Shown here in pieces: positions 25,985 to 35,408 of a stretch of 64,000 nucleotides of DNA. How positions within the stretch are numbered: the stretch's first letter is position 1; each line of letters opens with the position of its first letter. The translations under genes were made by a program, and so were the position numbers. This DNA is from Streptomyces qaidamensis (GTDB lineage: Bacteria; Actinomycetota; Actinomycetes; Streptomycetales; Streptomycetaceae). The stretch is from assembly GCF_001611795.1 (NCBI RefSeq), contig NZ_CP015098.1:682001-746000 (forward strand). Reading direction: 5' to 3'. The notes beneath the pieces are model-generated. The model had not been told where the DNA came from and ran no database searches. It was given only the letters and a program-made list of their open reading frames with translations.

Positions 25985-27022
25985 GTGAGTATCGTGCGAG
26001 CGCTCGTCTACCACGGCCCCGGACAGATCTCCTGGGACCCCGTCCCGGACCCCGCGATCGAGGAGCCGACCGACGCGATCGTGCGCGTTGACGCCGCCAC
26101 CGTCTGCGGCAGTGACCTGCGCATCCTGCGAGGCGATCTCCCCGAGGTGAAGCCGGGGACGGTCCTCGGGCACGAGGCCGTCGGCGAGGTTCTGGAGGTC
26201 GGACGCGACGTTCACCACGTGCGTCCCGGGGACCATGTGATCATGTCGGCCGTCTCGGCCTGCGGCCGCTGCCGGGAATGCCGTGACACCAAGCTCGGGC
26301 AGTGCAGCGGGGGCGGCGGATGGATCCTGGGCAATCTGATCAACGGGACCCAGGCCGAGCTGGTGCGGATTCCCTTCGCCGACCACTCCACCCACCGGCG
26401 GCCGTGGAAGGTCCCGCTGAACGAAGCGGTCCTGCTCGCAGAACTCCTCCCCACGGCCTACGAGGTCGGGGTGCGGAACGGCCACGTGAGCCCGGGTGAC
26501 ACCGTGGTCGTGGTCGGGGCGGGTCCCGTCGGTCTCGCCTCGGTGGTCATCGCGCGGCTGTACTCGCCCCGGCGGATCATCGTGGTGGACCTGTCCGCCG
26601 AGCGGCTCGAAGCCGCCGCCGGTGTGGGGGCCGATGCCGCCGAAGTGCCCGGCAAGATGATCGCCGAGCTGTCCGAGGGACCGGGTGCCGACGTGGTCAT
26701 CGAGGCATCGGGCGAACCGGACGGCTTCGTTCTGGCTACCCGCGCCGTCCGTACCGGAGGGCACATCGCCAATATCGGGGTGCACGGCAAGCCGGTGACA
26801 CTGCATCTCAGGTCCCTGTGGCGCAAGAACCTGACCATCAGCACCGGCCAGGTGGACACGTCCTCCACACGGTGGCTGCTGGAGCTGGTGAGGTACGGAG
26901 ACCTGCCCATCTCCGGACTGGTCACCCACACCCTCCCCCTCGACCGGATGGAGGACGCCTACGAGGCGTTCGCCGGCGGCACCACCACGGGCGCTCTCAA
27001 GGTCGTAGTGCACCGCGAGTGA
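25985..27022 (+). CDS. Zinc-dependent alcohol dehydrogenase
   Basis: A 345-residue medium-chain dehydrogenase. The catalytic zinc ligands are the Cys of VCGSDL and the His-Glu of LGHEAVGEV; structural zinc Cys are in CGRCRECRDTKLGQC. The NAD(P) fold has VVVGAGPVGLASV with Asp after beta-2 (VVDLSAERL), favouring NAD+. GWILGNLINGTQAELVRIP and the general sequence resemble the alcohol dehydrogenase/theronine dehydrogenase-like group used in hypoxic ethanol or aldehyde metabolism. Start GTG 25985; a second in-frame GTG at 25994 is also possible. Ends just before two tandem boxes. Confidence 0.9.
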   Translation: MSIVRALVYHGPGQISWDPVPDPAIEEPTDAIVRVDAATVCGSDLRILRGDLPEVKPGTVLGHEAVGEVLEVGRDVHHVRPGDHVIMSAVSACGRCRECRDTKLGQCSGGGGWILGNLINGTQAELVRIPFADHSTHRRPWKVPLNEAVLLAELLPTAYEVGVRNGHVSPGDTVVVVGAGPVGLASVVIARLYSPRRIIVVDLSAERLEAAAGVGADAAEVPGKMIAELSEGPGADVVIEASGEPDGFVLATRAVRTGGHIANIGVHGKPVTLHLRSLWRKNLTISTGQVDTSSTRWLLELVRYGDLPISGLVTHTLPLDRMEDAYEAFAGGTTTGALKVVVHRE

Positions 27023-27047
27023 CAGACCAGCCGACAGGGGCCGGAGC

Positions 27048-27083
27048 GGGCCGACCGGTCCCCAGGTCAGGGCCGTCCGGCCC
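27048..27083 (+). promoter_or_regulatory. Two tandem DevR-like boxes upstream of the acsA-dehydrogenase operon
   Basis: GGGCCGACCGGTCC (27048-27061) and GGGCCGTCCGGCCC (27070-27083) are spaced 22 bp start to start, about two helical turns, so two dimers could sit on the same face. They lie 240 bp before acsA. The remaining 27084-27325 shows no gene I can support and could be a long leader. Confidence 0.6.
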
Positions 27084-27325
27084 TACAGCACGCCGGTGAT
27101 GGGTGGTGCCATGGAATTGAGCCGAGGGCCACAAGGAGACACGGAGAAGCGGACCAGAGCCGCGCACCGTGTGATTCGGGCCCGCAAGAAGCGGGCGGCC
27201 CTCGGCTCCATGACGTCGGCCCCAGGTCGGCGCCCGCCCTTTCGGGCCGTGTCCTTCCGCCGAAGTGCAGCGCGGGCCGGGCTCGGCGACTCTGGAAAGC
27301 GGGGGCAGTGCCGGGAGGAGCACCG

Positions 27326-29116
27326 ATGCACTGGGAAACCATTCACAAGGACGCCCCGCCGGTCGTCCCGCCCCGTCTCACCGACTACGACCGGGCTCGC
27401 TCGGCCTTCAGCTGGTCGCAGGCGCGCACCGACCTGGCCGGGCTTCCCGGGGGCGGCCTCAACATGGCGCACGAGGCGGTCGATCGACACGCGGCGTCCG
27501 ATCACGGGGACAAGGCCGCGCTCCGCTGCATCGCCCGGGACGACTCCGTGTCCACCGTCACCTACGCGGAACTGGCCCACCGTACCGCCCGCTTCGCGAA
27601 CGTCCTGCGCTCCCTCGGCGTCGGCCACGGGGACCGGGTGTTCACGCTGCTGGGCCGCTGTCCCGAGCTGTACACCACGGTGCTGGGCACGCTGAAGAAC
27701 ACCAATGTGCTGTGCCCGCTCTTCTCCGCCTTCGGCCCCGACCCGGTCGAACAGCGGCTGCGGTTGGGCGATGCGCAGGTCCTGGTGACCACCGCGGCCC
27801 TCTACCGGCGCAAGGTCGTCGAGCGCCGCGCATCGGTTCACGGACTGAAGCACATCCTGATCGTCGGGCCCGGCTCGGAGGACCTGCCCGGCACAGCATC
27901 CTTCGACGACCTGATGTCCGCCGCCCCGGACACCCTCACCACCCCGCCGACGTCCCCCGAGGACATGGCGCTGCTGCACTTCACGAGCGGAACCACCGGC
28001 ACCCCCAAAGGCGCGGTCCACGTCCACGAGGCGGTGATCGCCCACTACGCCACGGCCGCGTACGCGCTCGACCTGCACCCCGAGGACGTGTACTGGTGCA
28101 CCGCCGACCCCGGCTGGGTCACCGGCATGTCGTACGGCATCATCGCCCCGCTCGTCCACGGCGTGACGGTCGTCGTCGACGAGGGCGACTACGACGCCCG
28201 GCGCTGGTACCGGATCCTCGGCGAACAACGGGTCACCGTCTGGTACACCGCCCCTACGGCCCTGCGCATGCTCATGCGCGCAACCCCGCGACAGGGCCCG
28301 TACGACCTGCCGCGCTCCTACGACCTGTCGGCCCTGCGCTTCATCGCGTCCGTCGGCGAGCCCCTCAACCCGGAGGCCGTCGTGTGGGGCCGGGACGTGC
28401 TGGGTCTGCCGGTGCACGACAACTGGTGGCAGACGGAGACCGGCTGCATCATGATCGCGAACTTCGCGGCGTGCGAGATCCGGCCCGGATCGATGGGCCG
28501 TCCGTTGCCCGGCGTCGAGGCGGCCGTGCTGAAGCAGGGTGAGGACGGCCGGGCGCAAGTCGCCGACGGCAGGGTCACGGAGGTGAAAAGCCCCGGCGTC
28601 GAAGGCGAGTTGGCGCTGAGGCCGGGCTGGCCGTCGATGTTCCGCGGCTATCTGCACGACAAGGAGCGCTATGAGACCGCGTTCGCGGACGGCTGGTACC
28701 TGACCGGGGATCTGGTGCGGCGGGACGCGGACGGCTGGTACTGGTTCGTGGGGCGCGCCGACGACGTCATCAAGTCGGCCGGGCATCTGATCGGCCCGTT
28801 CGAGGTGGAGAGCGCGCTGATGGAGCACCCGTCGGTGGCCGAGGCCGGGGTGATCGGACGGCCGGACCCGGTCGCCGGGAACGTCGTCAAGGCGTTCGTG
28901 TCACTGCGGCCGAGTGTCGAGCCGACCGCGGATCTGAAGCGGGAGCTGCTGGCCTTCGGCCGCCGCAAGCTGGGTCCCGCCGTCGCTCCCAGGGAGATCG
29001 CGTTCGACCAGAACCTGCCCAAGACCCGCAGTGGGAAGGTGATGCGCCGTCTCCTGCGTGCCCGTGAACTGGGCCTGCCCACAGGCGACTTGTCGACCTT
29101 GGAGGGATCCACATGA
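27326..29116 (+). CDS. acsA: Acetyl-CoA synthetase, AcsA type
   Basis: A 596-residue AMP-forming acetate-CoA ligase closest in motif order to Bacillus AcsA rather than to the ~650-residue Acs. Seen: [15 protein letters not shown]-loop-like [58 protein letters not shown] and the C-terminal [12 protein letters not shown]. Lys~571 in SGK is the residue whose acetylation switches off such enzymes; a Pat-type acetyltransferase is encoded at 53692-56385. Start ATG 27326 follows GGGAGGAG. It heads an operon with the E1alpha ATG overlapping its stop by four bases. Confidence 0.92.
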   Translation: MHWETIHKDAPPVVPPRLTDYDRARSAFSWSQARTDLAGLPGGGLNMAHEAVDRHAASDHGDKAALRCIARDDSVSTVTYAELAHRTARFANVLRSLGVGHGDRVFTLLGRCPELYTTVLGTLKNTNVLCPLFSAFGPDPVEQRLRLGDAQVLVTTAALYRRKVVERRASVHGLKHILIVGPGSEDLPGTASFDDLMSAAPDTLTTPPTSPEDMALLHFTSGTTGTPKGAVHVHEAVIAHYATAAYALDLHPEDVYWCTADPGWVTGMSYGIIAPLVHGVTVVVDEGDYDARRWYRILGEQRVTVWYTAPTALRMLMRATPRQGPYDLPRSYDLSALRFIASVGEPLNPEAVVWGRDVLGLPVHDNWWQTETGCIMIANFAACEIRPGSMGRPLPGVEAAVLKQGEDGRAQVADGRVTEVKSPGVEGELALRPGWPSMFRGYLHDKERYETAFADGWYLTGDLVRRDADGWYWFVGRADDVIKSAGHLIGPFEVESALMEHPSVAEAGVIGRPDPVAGNVVKAFVSLRPSVEPTADLKRELLAFGRRKLGPAVAPREIAFDQNLPKTRSGKVMRRLLRARELGLPTGDLSTLEGST

Positions 29117-30207
29117 GCGTGGCCCGCCCCACCCGAACGCGGAAGGACCCGGCGCACCCGAAAGCCGGCAAGAAGGCCGCGACGACCAAGTCGGCCCAGC
29201 GGAAAGCGAACACCGGGCCTCCGACCGGTCGAACGGGCCCGGAACACCGGACGGATCTGCTGGAGGCGATGCTGCGCATCCGGCGCTTCGAGGAGCGGTG
29301 CGTCGAGCTGTACAGCGCAGCGAAGATCCGCGGCTTCGTCCACCTCTACATCGGCGAGGAGGCCGTCGCCATCGGCGTCAACGAGGCGCTGACGCCCGAG
29401 GACGCGGTCGTCTCCACGTACCGCGAACACGGCCACGCCCTGGCCCGTGGAATCACGGCCGAGGCCGTCATGGCCGAGATGTACGGCAGGACGACGGGGT
29501 GCAGCGGCGGCCGCGGCGGATCCATGCACCTGTTCGACGCGAGCCGCCGCTTCTACGGCGGCAACGCCATCGTCGCCGGCGGACTCCCCCTGGCCGCCGG
29601 CCTCGCGCTCGCCGACCGCATACGCGAACGGGCCAATGTCACCTGCTGCTTCTTCGGCGACGGAGCCTTCGCCGAGGGCGAGTTCCACGAGACCGCGAAC
29701 CTGGCGGCCCTGTGGAAGCTGCCCCTGCTGCTCGTCTGCGAGAACAACCTGTACGCCATGGGGACGGCCCTCGAACGGCACGAGGCACAGACCGACCTGG
29801 CCATGCGCGCCGCCTCCTACGGCATGGTCGCCTGGGCCGTGGACGGCATGGACGGCGAAGCCGTCGAGCAGGCCGCCCGACGGGCCGTCGAGGGCATCCG
29901 GGCCGGTACCGGACCGCACTTCCTGGAGCTGCGCACCTACCGCTTCCGCGCCCACTCGATGTACGACCCTGACCGGTATCGCCAGAAGGGAGAGATCGAG
30001 CAGTGGAAGTCCCGGGACCCGATCAGCCTGCTCATGGACCGCATGCGCGAAGACGGTGAGCTGGATGACAAGGAGCTCGCCCGGATCGAGCAGCGGGTCA
30101 CCGACGAGATCGACCACGCCGTCGAAGCGGCCGAACAGGCTCCAGAGGAGCCGGTCGGGCACCTGCTCCGCCACGTCACCAGTTCCTCGGCGGAGGCGGT
30201 GAGTTGA
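29113..30207 (+). CDS. 2-oxoacid (pyruvate-type) dehydrogenase E1 alpha subunit
   Basis: A 364-residue thiamin-diphosphate enzyme subunit that would decarboxylate pyruvate or a related 2-oxoacid and load the E2 lipoyl group. A ~40-residue Lys/Ala/Thr-rich extension precedes the fold. Family marks: [42 protein letters not shown], the ThDP motif [16 protein letters not shown] ending in CENN, and phosphorylation-loop-like [15 protein letters not shown]. It overlaps acsA by ATGA and E1 beta follows after two bases. Acetoin dehydrogenase E1 is an alternative. Confidence 0.9.
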   Translation: MSVARPTRTRKDPAHPKAGKKAATTKSAQRKANTGPPTGRTGPEHRTDLLEAMLRIRRFEERCVELYSAAKIRGFVHLYIGEEAVAIGVNEALTPEDAVVSTYREHGHALARGITAEAVMAEMYGRTTGCSGGRGGSMHLFDASRRFYGGNAIVAGGLPLAAGLALADRIRERANVTCCFFGDGAFAEGEFHETANLAALWKLPLLLVCENNLYAMGTALERHEAQTDLAMRAASYGMVAWAVDGMDGEAVEQAARRAVEGIRAGTGPHFLELRTYRFRAHSMYDPDRYRQKGEIEQWKSRDPISLLMDRMREDGELDDKELARIEQRVTDEIDHAVEAAEQAPEEPVGHLLRHVTSSSAEAVS

Positions 30208-30209
30208 CC

Positions 30210-31205
30210 ATGGGCGCCGACACGACGCAGCATTCGAAGACGACCTACCGCGAGGCGATGCGCGAGGCGCTCAGGGAGGCGCTGCGCTCCGACGACCGCG
30301 TCTTCCTCATGGGCGAGGACGTCGGCCGGTACGGCGGATGCTTCGGCGTCAGCCTCGGCCTGCTGGAGGAGTTCGGCCCCGAACGCGTCCGAGACACCCC
30401 CCTGTCGGAGTCCGCGTTCGTGGGCGCCGGCATCGGCGCCGCCCTGGCCGGGCTGCGGCCCATCGTCGAGATCATGACCGTCAACTTCAGCCTGCTCGCC
30501 CTCGACCAGATCCTCAACAACGCCGCCACCCTGCTGCACATGTCGGGCGGGCAGTTGCCCGTGCCGCTGGTCATCCGCATGACCACGGGCGCCGGACGGC
30601 AACTCGGCGCCCAGCACTCCCACAGCCTGGAAGGCTGGTACGCGCACATCCCCGGCATCCGCGTCCTCACCCCCGCCACCTTGGAGGACGCACGCCACAT
30701 GCTTGCAGCGGCGCTCGCCGACCCCGATCCCGTACTGATCTTCGAACACGGCAGCCTGTACAACTTCTCCGGCGAACTCCTCCCGCCCAGCGAACCCGTG
30801 AACCTGGACCACGCGGCGATCCGTCGTCCCGGCACCGACATCTCCCTGGTCACCTACGGCGGTTCGCTGCCCAAGGCCCTCGCGGCGGCGGACGAGCTGG
30901 CAGCCGAGGGCATCAGCGCCGAGGTGATCGACCTGCGCACGCTCCGTCCCCTGGACGACGCGGCCATCACGGCTTCCGTGGCCCGCACCCACCGTGCGGT
31001 GGTCGTCGACGAGGCCTGGCGCACGGGAAGCTTCGCCGCCGAAGTGTCCGCCCGCATCACCGAAGAGTCGTTCTACGACCTGGACGCTCCCGTCGAGCGG
31101 GTGTGCAGCGCGGAGGTGCCCATGCCGTACGCCCGGCAACTGGAAGAGGCCGCTCTGCCACAGACCGCCGACATCGTCGCGGCCACACACCGGGCGGTGG
31201 ACTGA
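30210..31205 (+). CDS. 2-oxoacid dehydrogenase E1 beta subunit
   Basis: A 331-residue partner of the preceding alpha subunit. It shows [32 protein letters not shown] with the catalytic Glu, [41 protein letters not shown] and the C-terminal [19 protein letters not shown] 30210 is chosen over a TTG at 30204. With E1 alpha it would form the alpha2beta2 ThDP enzyme. Gap to the E2 ATG is two bases. Confidence 0.92.
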   Translation: MGADTTQHSKTTYREAMREALREALRSDDRVFLMGEDVGRYGGCFGVSLGLLEEFGPERVRDTPLSESAFVGAGIGAALAGLRPIVEIMTVNFSLLALDQILNNAATLLHMSGGQLPVPLVIRMTTGAGRQLGAQHSHSLEGWYAHIPGIRVLTPATLEDARHMLAAALADPDPVLIFEHGSLYNFSGELLPPSEPVNLDHAAIRRPGTDISLVTYGGSLPKALAAADELAAEGISAEVIDLRTLRPLDDAAITASVARTHRAVVVDEAWRTGSFAAEVSARITEESFYDLDAPVERVCSAEVPMPYARQLEEAALPQTADIVAATHRAVD

Positions 31206-31207
31206 TC

Positions 31208-32695
31208 ATGTCCGGGTTCACCATGCCGTCCCTCGGCGCGGACATGGATGAGGGCACGCTCCTGGAATGGCTGGTAGGGCCCGGTGACACCGTGCACAAG
31301 GGCGATCCGGTCGCGGTCGTCGAAACCGCGAAGTCGACGATCGAGGTGGAGTGCTTTGAAACCGGGACCATGACGGAGCTGCTCGTCGAGCCCGGTACGA
31401 CGGTGCCGGTGGGGACGCCCCTCGCGCTCATCGGGCCGAAGGCGGAAAAGCCGGGGAAGCGGGAGGAACCCGGGAAGCCGGCGAAGCCCGGGAAGTCCGA
31501 GGGCCCGAGGGAAGCCGAGGAAGCCGAGGAGGCCGAGGAAGCCGAGGAGGCCGAGGAGCGACGACCGGTCCGTCACACACCCAAGAAAGGCCCGGTTTCC
31601 GAGCACCCCTCCCCACCACCCGAACCCTCCCCGGCCCCGGTGCAGTCCGCCGTTCGCCCGAGTGGCCACATCGAGGCGGGCCCCCTGGTCCGGCATCTCG
31701 CGGAGCACAGCGGCGTCGACCTGGAGACACTGCACGGCTCCGGACCAGGAGGACGTGTCACCCGGACCGATGTCGAGCATGCGACAGCCGCCCGAGCCGG
31801 CACCGAGGCACCGCGGGTGCGGGCCACCCCCCGCGCCCGGCGCCTCGCCGCCGAACTGGGCGTGGATCTGGCCACGGTGACGGGAACGGGCAGGGGGTCG
31901 GCCGTCCGTGCAGCGGACGTACGTCAGGCAGCCCCCGGCCCTTCGGCCCCAGCCCCATCCCCGCCCGTGAGCGCCGCGCCGCTCCGTCCTTCCGCTGTAC
32001 GCCCTTCTGTGGCACGCCCGTCCGGAAACCGGACGGTGGCCATGCGGCAGGCGATCGCCGGTCTGATGACCCGCGCCAACCGGGACATCCCCCACTACTA
32101 CCTCTCCACCACCGTGGACATGGCCGCCGCGATGGCCTGGCTGCACGAGCACAACCGACGCAGCCCGGTCGGTGAACGGCTGCTCCCCTCGGCCCTGTTG
32201 CTCAAGGCGGCGGCCTTGGCGGCCACTGAGGTCCCGGAGTTCAACGGCTTCTGGACCGACGACCACTTCACGGCAGGCGAGGGCGTGCACCTCGGCGTGG
32301 CCGTGTCCCTGCGCGGCGGAGGGCTCGTGGCCCCTGCGCTGCACCACGCCGACACCCTGGCGCTCCCGCAGCTGATGAGTGCTCTGAAGGACCTCGTCAC
32401 CCGGGCCCGTACCGGCAGGCTGCGCGGTTCCGAGGTGTCCGACGCCACCATCACGGTCACCAACCTCGGCGATCAGGGCGTGGAGGCCGTCTTCGGTGTG
32501 ATCTACCCGCCGCAGGTGGCCCTGGTCGGCTTCGGACGGCTGGTCGACCGGCCGTGCGCCGTCGACGGCCTGCTGGGTGTGCGCCCCGTGGTCACGGTGA
32601 CCCTCTCGGCCGACCACCGGGCGACAGACGGTGCGGTCGGTGCCCGCTACCTCACGGCGGTCACCCGCCTCCTGCAGAACCCGGAGCAGCTATGA
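31208..32695 (+). CDS. 2-oxoacid dehydrogenase E2 (dihydrolipoyl acyltransferase)
   Basis: A 495-residue acyltransferase core. Domains in order: one lipoyl domain (1-80) with the lipoylation site in VETAKSTIEVE (Lys~42); a charged linker with an Ala-Glu-Glu repeat; two peripheral-subunit-binding domains (VRHLAEHSGVDLETLHGSG and RRLAAELGVDLATVTGTG); and a catalytic domain (~275-495) with TVTNLGDQGVEAVFG and the active-site SADHRATDG, keeping His and Asp. Two subunit-binding domains instead of one are unusual. No E3 gene is present, so dihydrolipoamide dehydrogenase must come from elsewhere. Its stop overlaps the ACP start. Confidence 0.9.
   Translation: MSGFTMPSLGADMDEGTLLEWLVGPGDTVHKGDPVAVVETAKSTIEVECFETGTMTELLVEPGTTVPVGTPLALIGPKAEKPGKREEPGKPAKPGKSEGPREAEEAEEAEEAEEAEERRPVRHTPKKGPVSEHPSPPPEPSPAPVQSAVRPSGHIEAGPLVRHLAEHSGVDLETLHGSGPGGRVTRTDVEHATAARAGTEAPRVRATPRARRLAAELGVDLATVTGTGRGSAVRAADVRQAAPGPSAPAPSPPVSAAPLRPSAVRPSVARPSGNRTVAMRQAIAGLMTRANRDIPHYYLSTTVDMAAAMAWLHEHNRRSPVGERLLPSALLLKAAALAATEVPEFNGFWTDDHFTAGEGVHLGVAVSLRGGGLVAPALHHADTLALPQLMSALKDLVTRARTGRLRGSEVSDATITVTNLGDQGVEAVFGVIYPPQVALVGFGRLVDRPCAVDGLLGVRPVVTVTLSADHRATDGAVGARYLTAVTRLLQNPEQL
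31502..31560 (+). repeat. Imperfect 9-bp tandem repeat in the E2 linker
   Basis: Units of GAAGCCGAG / GAGGCCGAG repeat about five times and encode the Ala-Glu-Glu run in the E2 linker. Such tracts vary in copy number. Confidence 0.75.
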
Positions 32696-32943
32696 ACATG
32701 AACCGGGCCGATGCACTGGACATGGTCAGGGAATCGATCTCCTCCGTCATCCCGGAGGCCGACGTCACCGCTCTTCGGCCCGACGACGCGTTCCGCGACG
32801 TTCTCGAGATGGACTCGCTGGACTTCCTGAGTTTCGTCGAGGTCCTCAGCGAACGGTCCGGTGTCCGCATCGACGACGAGGACACGACCCGGCTCACCAC
32901 CCTGGCCGACAGCGCCGACTTCCTCGTCGCCCACACCCGGTGA
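32692..32943 (+). CDS. Acyl carrier protein
   Basis: An 83-residue phosphopantetheine carrier with the attachment motif EMDSLDFLSFVEVL (Ser~40), a helix-I region ALDMVRESISSVIPEA and a third-helix region VRIDDEDTTRLTTL. Its ATG overlaps the E2 stop (ATGA), so it is part of the acsA-E1-E2 operon. An ACP in a 2-oxoacid dehydrogenase operon suggests that an acyl group made by the complex is passed to a carrier, or that it supports lipoate/octanoyl supply; no ketosynthase or acyltransferase is nearby. Confidence 0.88.
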   Translation: MNMNRADALDMVRESISSVIPEADVTALRPDDAFRDVLEMDSLDFLSFVEVLSERSGVRIDDEDTTRLTTLADSADFLVAHTR

Positions 32944-33011
32944 CGTGAACTTCAGGGTGACCTGCTGTGCTTTGTGGGCCGGTTCCTCGTGTGCCTGCCC
33001 GAGATGCTTTG

Positions 33012-34334
33012 TCAGGCGCGCGGGGTGCGAAGAGCAAGGATGGCCATGTCGTCGTGGCCGTCGCTGGGGTGGTGGTCTGCCAGCGCTTGGACGAACTCCT
33101 GCAGGGGCAGGGCGGCGTGCTCGGTGGCGAGGGCGGCCAGGCGCCCCAGTCCGGTGTCGATGGGGTACGCGGGGTGCTCGACGAGCCCGTCCGTGAAGAA
33201 GACCAGGGTGGAGCTTGCCGGCAGGGGGTGGGTGTGGTCGTTGCGCGGTTGGGCGGTGTCGACGCCGAGCGGCAGGTCTGGGTCGGCGTGCAGATAGCCG
33301 ACTGGGTGGTCGGGGGTGAGCAGCAGGGGCGGAGGATGACCGGCGGTGCTCCAGCGCAGCGTCCAGGCGTCCGGCTGGACAGGTTCGATGCGGGCGAGGC
33401 AGGCGGTGGTGACGGGATCGTCGGTGATCGCGGCGAGGGCCCGGTCGAGGTGCGCGAGGACGGTGCTGGGCGGGGTGCGCTGGTCGTAGAGGAGGGCGCG
33501 CAGCATGTTGCGGATCTGGGCCATGGCCGCCGCGGCCTGCAGGTCGTGGCCGACGACGTCGCCGATGACTGCGGCGCAGGCGTGGTCGGGCACCAGGAGG
33601 GCGTCGTACCAGTCTCCGCCGATGTGGCCCGGTGTGGTGGCGGGGCGATAGTCCGCCGCGGCGCTGAAGGGGCGCAGGTCGGGCAGGCGAGGCAGGAGGA
33701 GTCGTTGGAAATGTTCGGCGTCGAGGCGGGTCTGCTCGTAGAGACGGGCGTCGTCGATGGCCAGGCCCGCGGCGCCGGCGAGTGCGGTGATGAGGGCTTC
33801 GTCGTGGACGTCGAAGGGCTGCCCGTCGCGCCGCTCGGCAACGTAGAGGTCCCCGTAGATTTTCCCGCGGGTGCTGATCGTGGCACCGAGCAGGGTGCGC
33901 ATCGGCGGATGGCCGGGCGGGAAGCCGGCCGAGTCCGGATGGGCGGAGATGTCGTCGACCCGCAGCGGTTCCGGGTGGGTGATCAAGCGGCCCAGCAAGC
34001 CGCGGCCGTGCGGGAACTCCACCCCGGCCAGGTCTGCCCGCTCCTGCTCGGACAGGCCGGCCGGAATGAATCGATCGAGGTATCTGCCGTTCTCACCGAG
34101 CACGCCCAGCGCGCCATAGCGGGCGCCGACCAGCTCCATCGCGGTATCGACGATCAGTTGCAGCACGACGGACAAGTCCACCTCCCGGCCGATGACCGCC
34201 TCGTACAGGTCATGCAACCGGTCTTGCGCTTTGGCCAGCGACTTGAGCTGCTCGGCGATCACCTCCAGCTCGGCGCCCAGACGCAGACGCCGGGGGACGT
34301 CCAACGGCTCGGGCTGGTTGGGTTTCCTTGGCAT
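33012..34334 (-). CDS. GAF-domain PP2C/SpoIIE-type serine phosphatase
   Basis: A 440-residue soluble protein. A short coiled coil (~20-45) leads into a single GAF domain (~55-198) with AMELVGARYGALGVLG, PHGRGLLGRLI and HPDSAGFPPGHPPMRTLLG, the segment typical of the DevS/DosT/OsdK sensor kinases, including a His at ~142. The C-terminal ~215-440 is a PP2C/SpoIIE phosphatase with GGDWYDALLV, VIGDVVGHDLQAAAAMAQIR, FFTDGLVE and HDDMAILAL, i.e. the metal-binding Asp residues are present. So a dormancy-kinase-like sensor drives a phosphatase rather than a kinase. A possible substrate is a phosphorylated STAS protein such as 51936-52334. Confidence 0.88.
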   Translation of the reverse strand: MPRKPNQPEPLDVPRRLRLGAELEVIAEQLKSLAKAQDRLHDLYEAVIGREVDLSVVLQLIVDTAMELVGARYGALGVLGENGRYLDRFIPAGLSEQERADLAGVEFPHGRGLLGRLITHPEPLRVDDISAHPDSAGFPPGHPPMRTLLGATISTRGKIYGDLYVAERRDGQPFDVHDEALITALAGAAGLAIDDARLYEQTRLDAEHFQRLLLPRLPDLRPFSAAADYRPATTPGHIGGDWYDALLVPDHACAAVIGDVVGHDLQAAAAMAQIRNMLRALLYDQRTPPSTVLAHLDRALAAITDDPVTTACLARIEPVQPDAWTLRWSTAGHPPPLLLTPDHPVGYLHADPDLPLGVDTAQPRNDHTHPLPASSTLVFFTDGLVEHPAYPIDTGLGRLAALATEHAALPLQEFVQALADHHPSDGHDDMAILALRTPRA

Positions 34335-34380
34335 CACCGACGCCTGTCCGTCTGCTGTTCGTTCGGGCTCTATGGCCTTC

Positions 34381-35235
34381 TCAGTCGGCTTCCGTCTCGT
34401 CGATCACATCGACCACGTCGTCGATGTCCCGCACCGATGCCAGCAGCTCCGGGACAAGGGCCTTGTCCAGTCGCCCCGCCATCGTCACCACCCCGCTCTC
34501 CACGGCGACCTCGACAGCGCTCGGATCCAGCAGATGCTGAGCGACCAGGGACTCGACCTCGGCCCGGATCTCGGCGTCGTCACGGATCAGGGCCCGCAGC
34601 AGCTCGCGCCGGCTCACCACGCCGACCAGCCGACCACGATGGTCGGTCACGGGGAGCCGCTTCAACCGTGAGTGGGCGGCGGTCCACGCGGCGTCCGCCA
34701 CGGGCTCCGCCGGATGGACGGTGACCGGCGGAAAGGTCATCAACGTGGCCGCGGTGTCGCCGTGGCTCTTGTCGTACAGGCGGTGCTGCCGCAGCCTGCC
34801 GACAGGTCCGTGCCGGTGCGGTTCCGCCATGACGGCTGCCTTGGCCAGCAGATCGGACTCCGAGACGACGCCGATCACGTGGTCGTCCGCGTCGACCACC
34901 GGTACGGCGCTCACCTGCTCGCGGGCGAGTGTGTGAGCCACGTCCAGGAATGGCAGGTCGCCGTGGACGGAAGCCGCCGGCACCTGCATGACGTCCCGCA
35001 CGCGCAGGGTGGCTGGTTCCCCGGCGGGGGGCTCGGGTGCGGCAGTGGCGAGCGTCTCGGACCTCTCCCCGCCGGACTCGGGCTCCTCGGCGCTCCTCGC
35101 CGACGCGGCGGCGGCGACAGCCGCGAGGTAGCGGCGCAGCGCGTCCTGACGCGGTTCCTCCTGAGCTGTCCAGGGGCGGCCCGGCGTGCTTCGGCGCGCT
35201 TCCTTCTCCGCGGAGCGGTGCTCGAAGTCGCTCAC
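34381..35235 (-). CDS. CBS-CBS-BON protein with a long N-terminal extension
   Basis: A 284-residue member of the CBS-BON set. It has an extra ~75-residue charged/Ala-rich N-terminus (RRYLAAVAAAASARSAEEPE), then CBS 1 (VRDVMQVPAASVHGDLPF, VVSESDLLAK), CBS 2 (TLMTFPPVTVHPAEPV, VVSRRELLRAL) and a BON domain (VEVAVESGVVTMAGRL). Start GTG 35235 follows GGGAGG. It is divergent from the V-ATPase operon, sharing the region with the box at 35303. It may bind adenylates and report energy state. Confidence 0.88.
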   Translation of the reverse strand: MSDFEHRSAEKEARRSTPGRPWTAQEEPRQDALRRYLAAVAAAASARSAEEPESGGERSETLATAAPEPPAGEPATLRVRDVMQVPAASVHGDLPFLDVAHTLAREQVSAVPVVDADDHVIGVVSESDLLAKAAVMAEPHRHGPVGRLRQHRLYDKSHGDTAATLMTFPPVTVHPAEPVADAAWTAAHSRLKRLPVTDHRGRLVGVVSRRELLRALIRDDAEIRAEVESLVAQHLLDPSAVEVAVESGVVTMAGRLDKALVPELLASVRDIDDVVDVIDETEAD

Positions 35236-35302
35236 GGCTGCCTCCCGTGGATGCCGTCCGCCTACGCGGTCAGTCTTCCATCGATCGGCTGGAGCGGCCT
35301 CC

Positions 35303-35316
35303 GGGCCGAACGGCCG
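35303..35316. promoter_or_regulatory. DevR-like box between CBS-BON and the V/A-ATPase operon
   Basis: GGGCCGAACGGCCG fits GG-N-CC-N4-GG-N-CC at all fixed positions except the last. It is about 100 bp before the first ATPase gene and 70 bp before the CBS-BON GTG, in the only intergenic space that could promote the operon. Confidence 0.5.
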
Positions 35317-35408
35317 CTCCTGTCGGACAGGCGGCCCGGCGCGGCGCGACACGCCGGCGCCTGGCAAGGAGACTGGAAGTGGGGTCTGGACCCAGTGGAG
35401 GAAAGTTC

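Noticed and set aside
31500..31562. CRISPR-like array
   Set aside because: Repeat units are 9 bp without spacers and encode an in-frame Ala-Glu-Glu linker.
33012..34334. GAF protein as the missing DevS/OsdK kinase
   Set aside because: No HisKA or HATPase motifs; the C-terminal half has PP2C Asp motifs instead.
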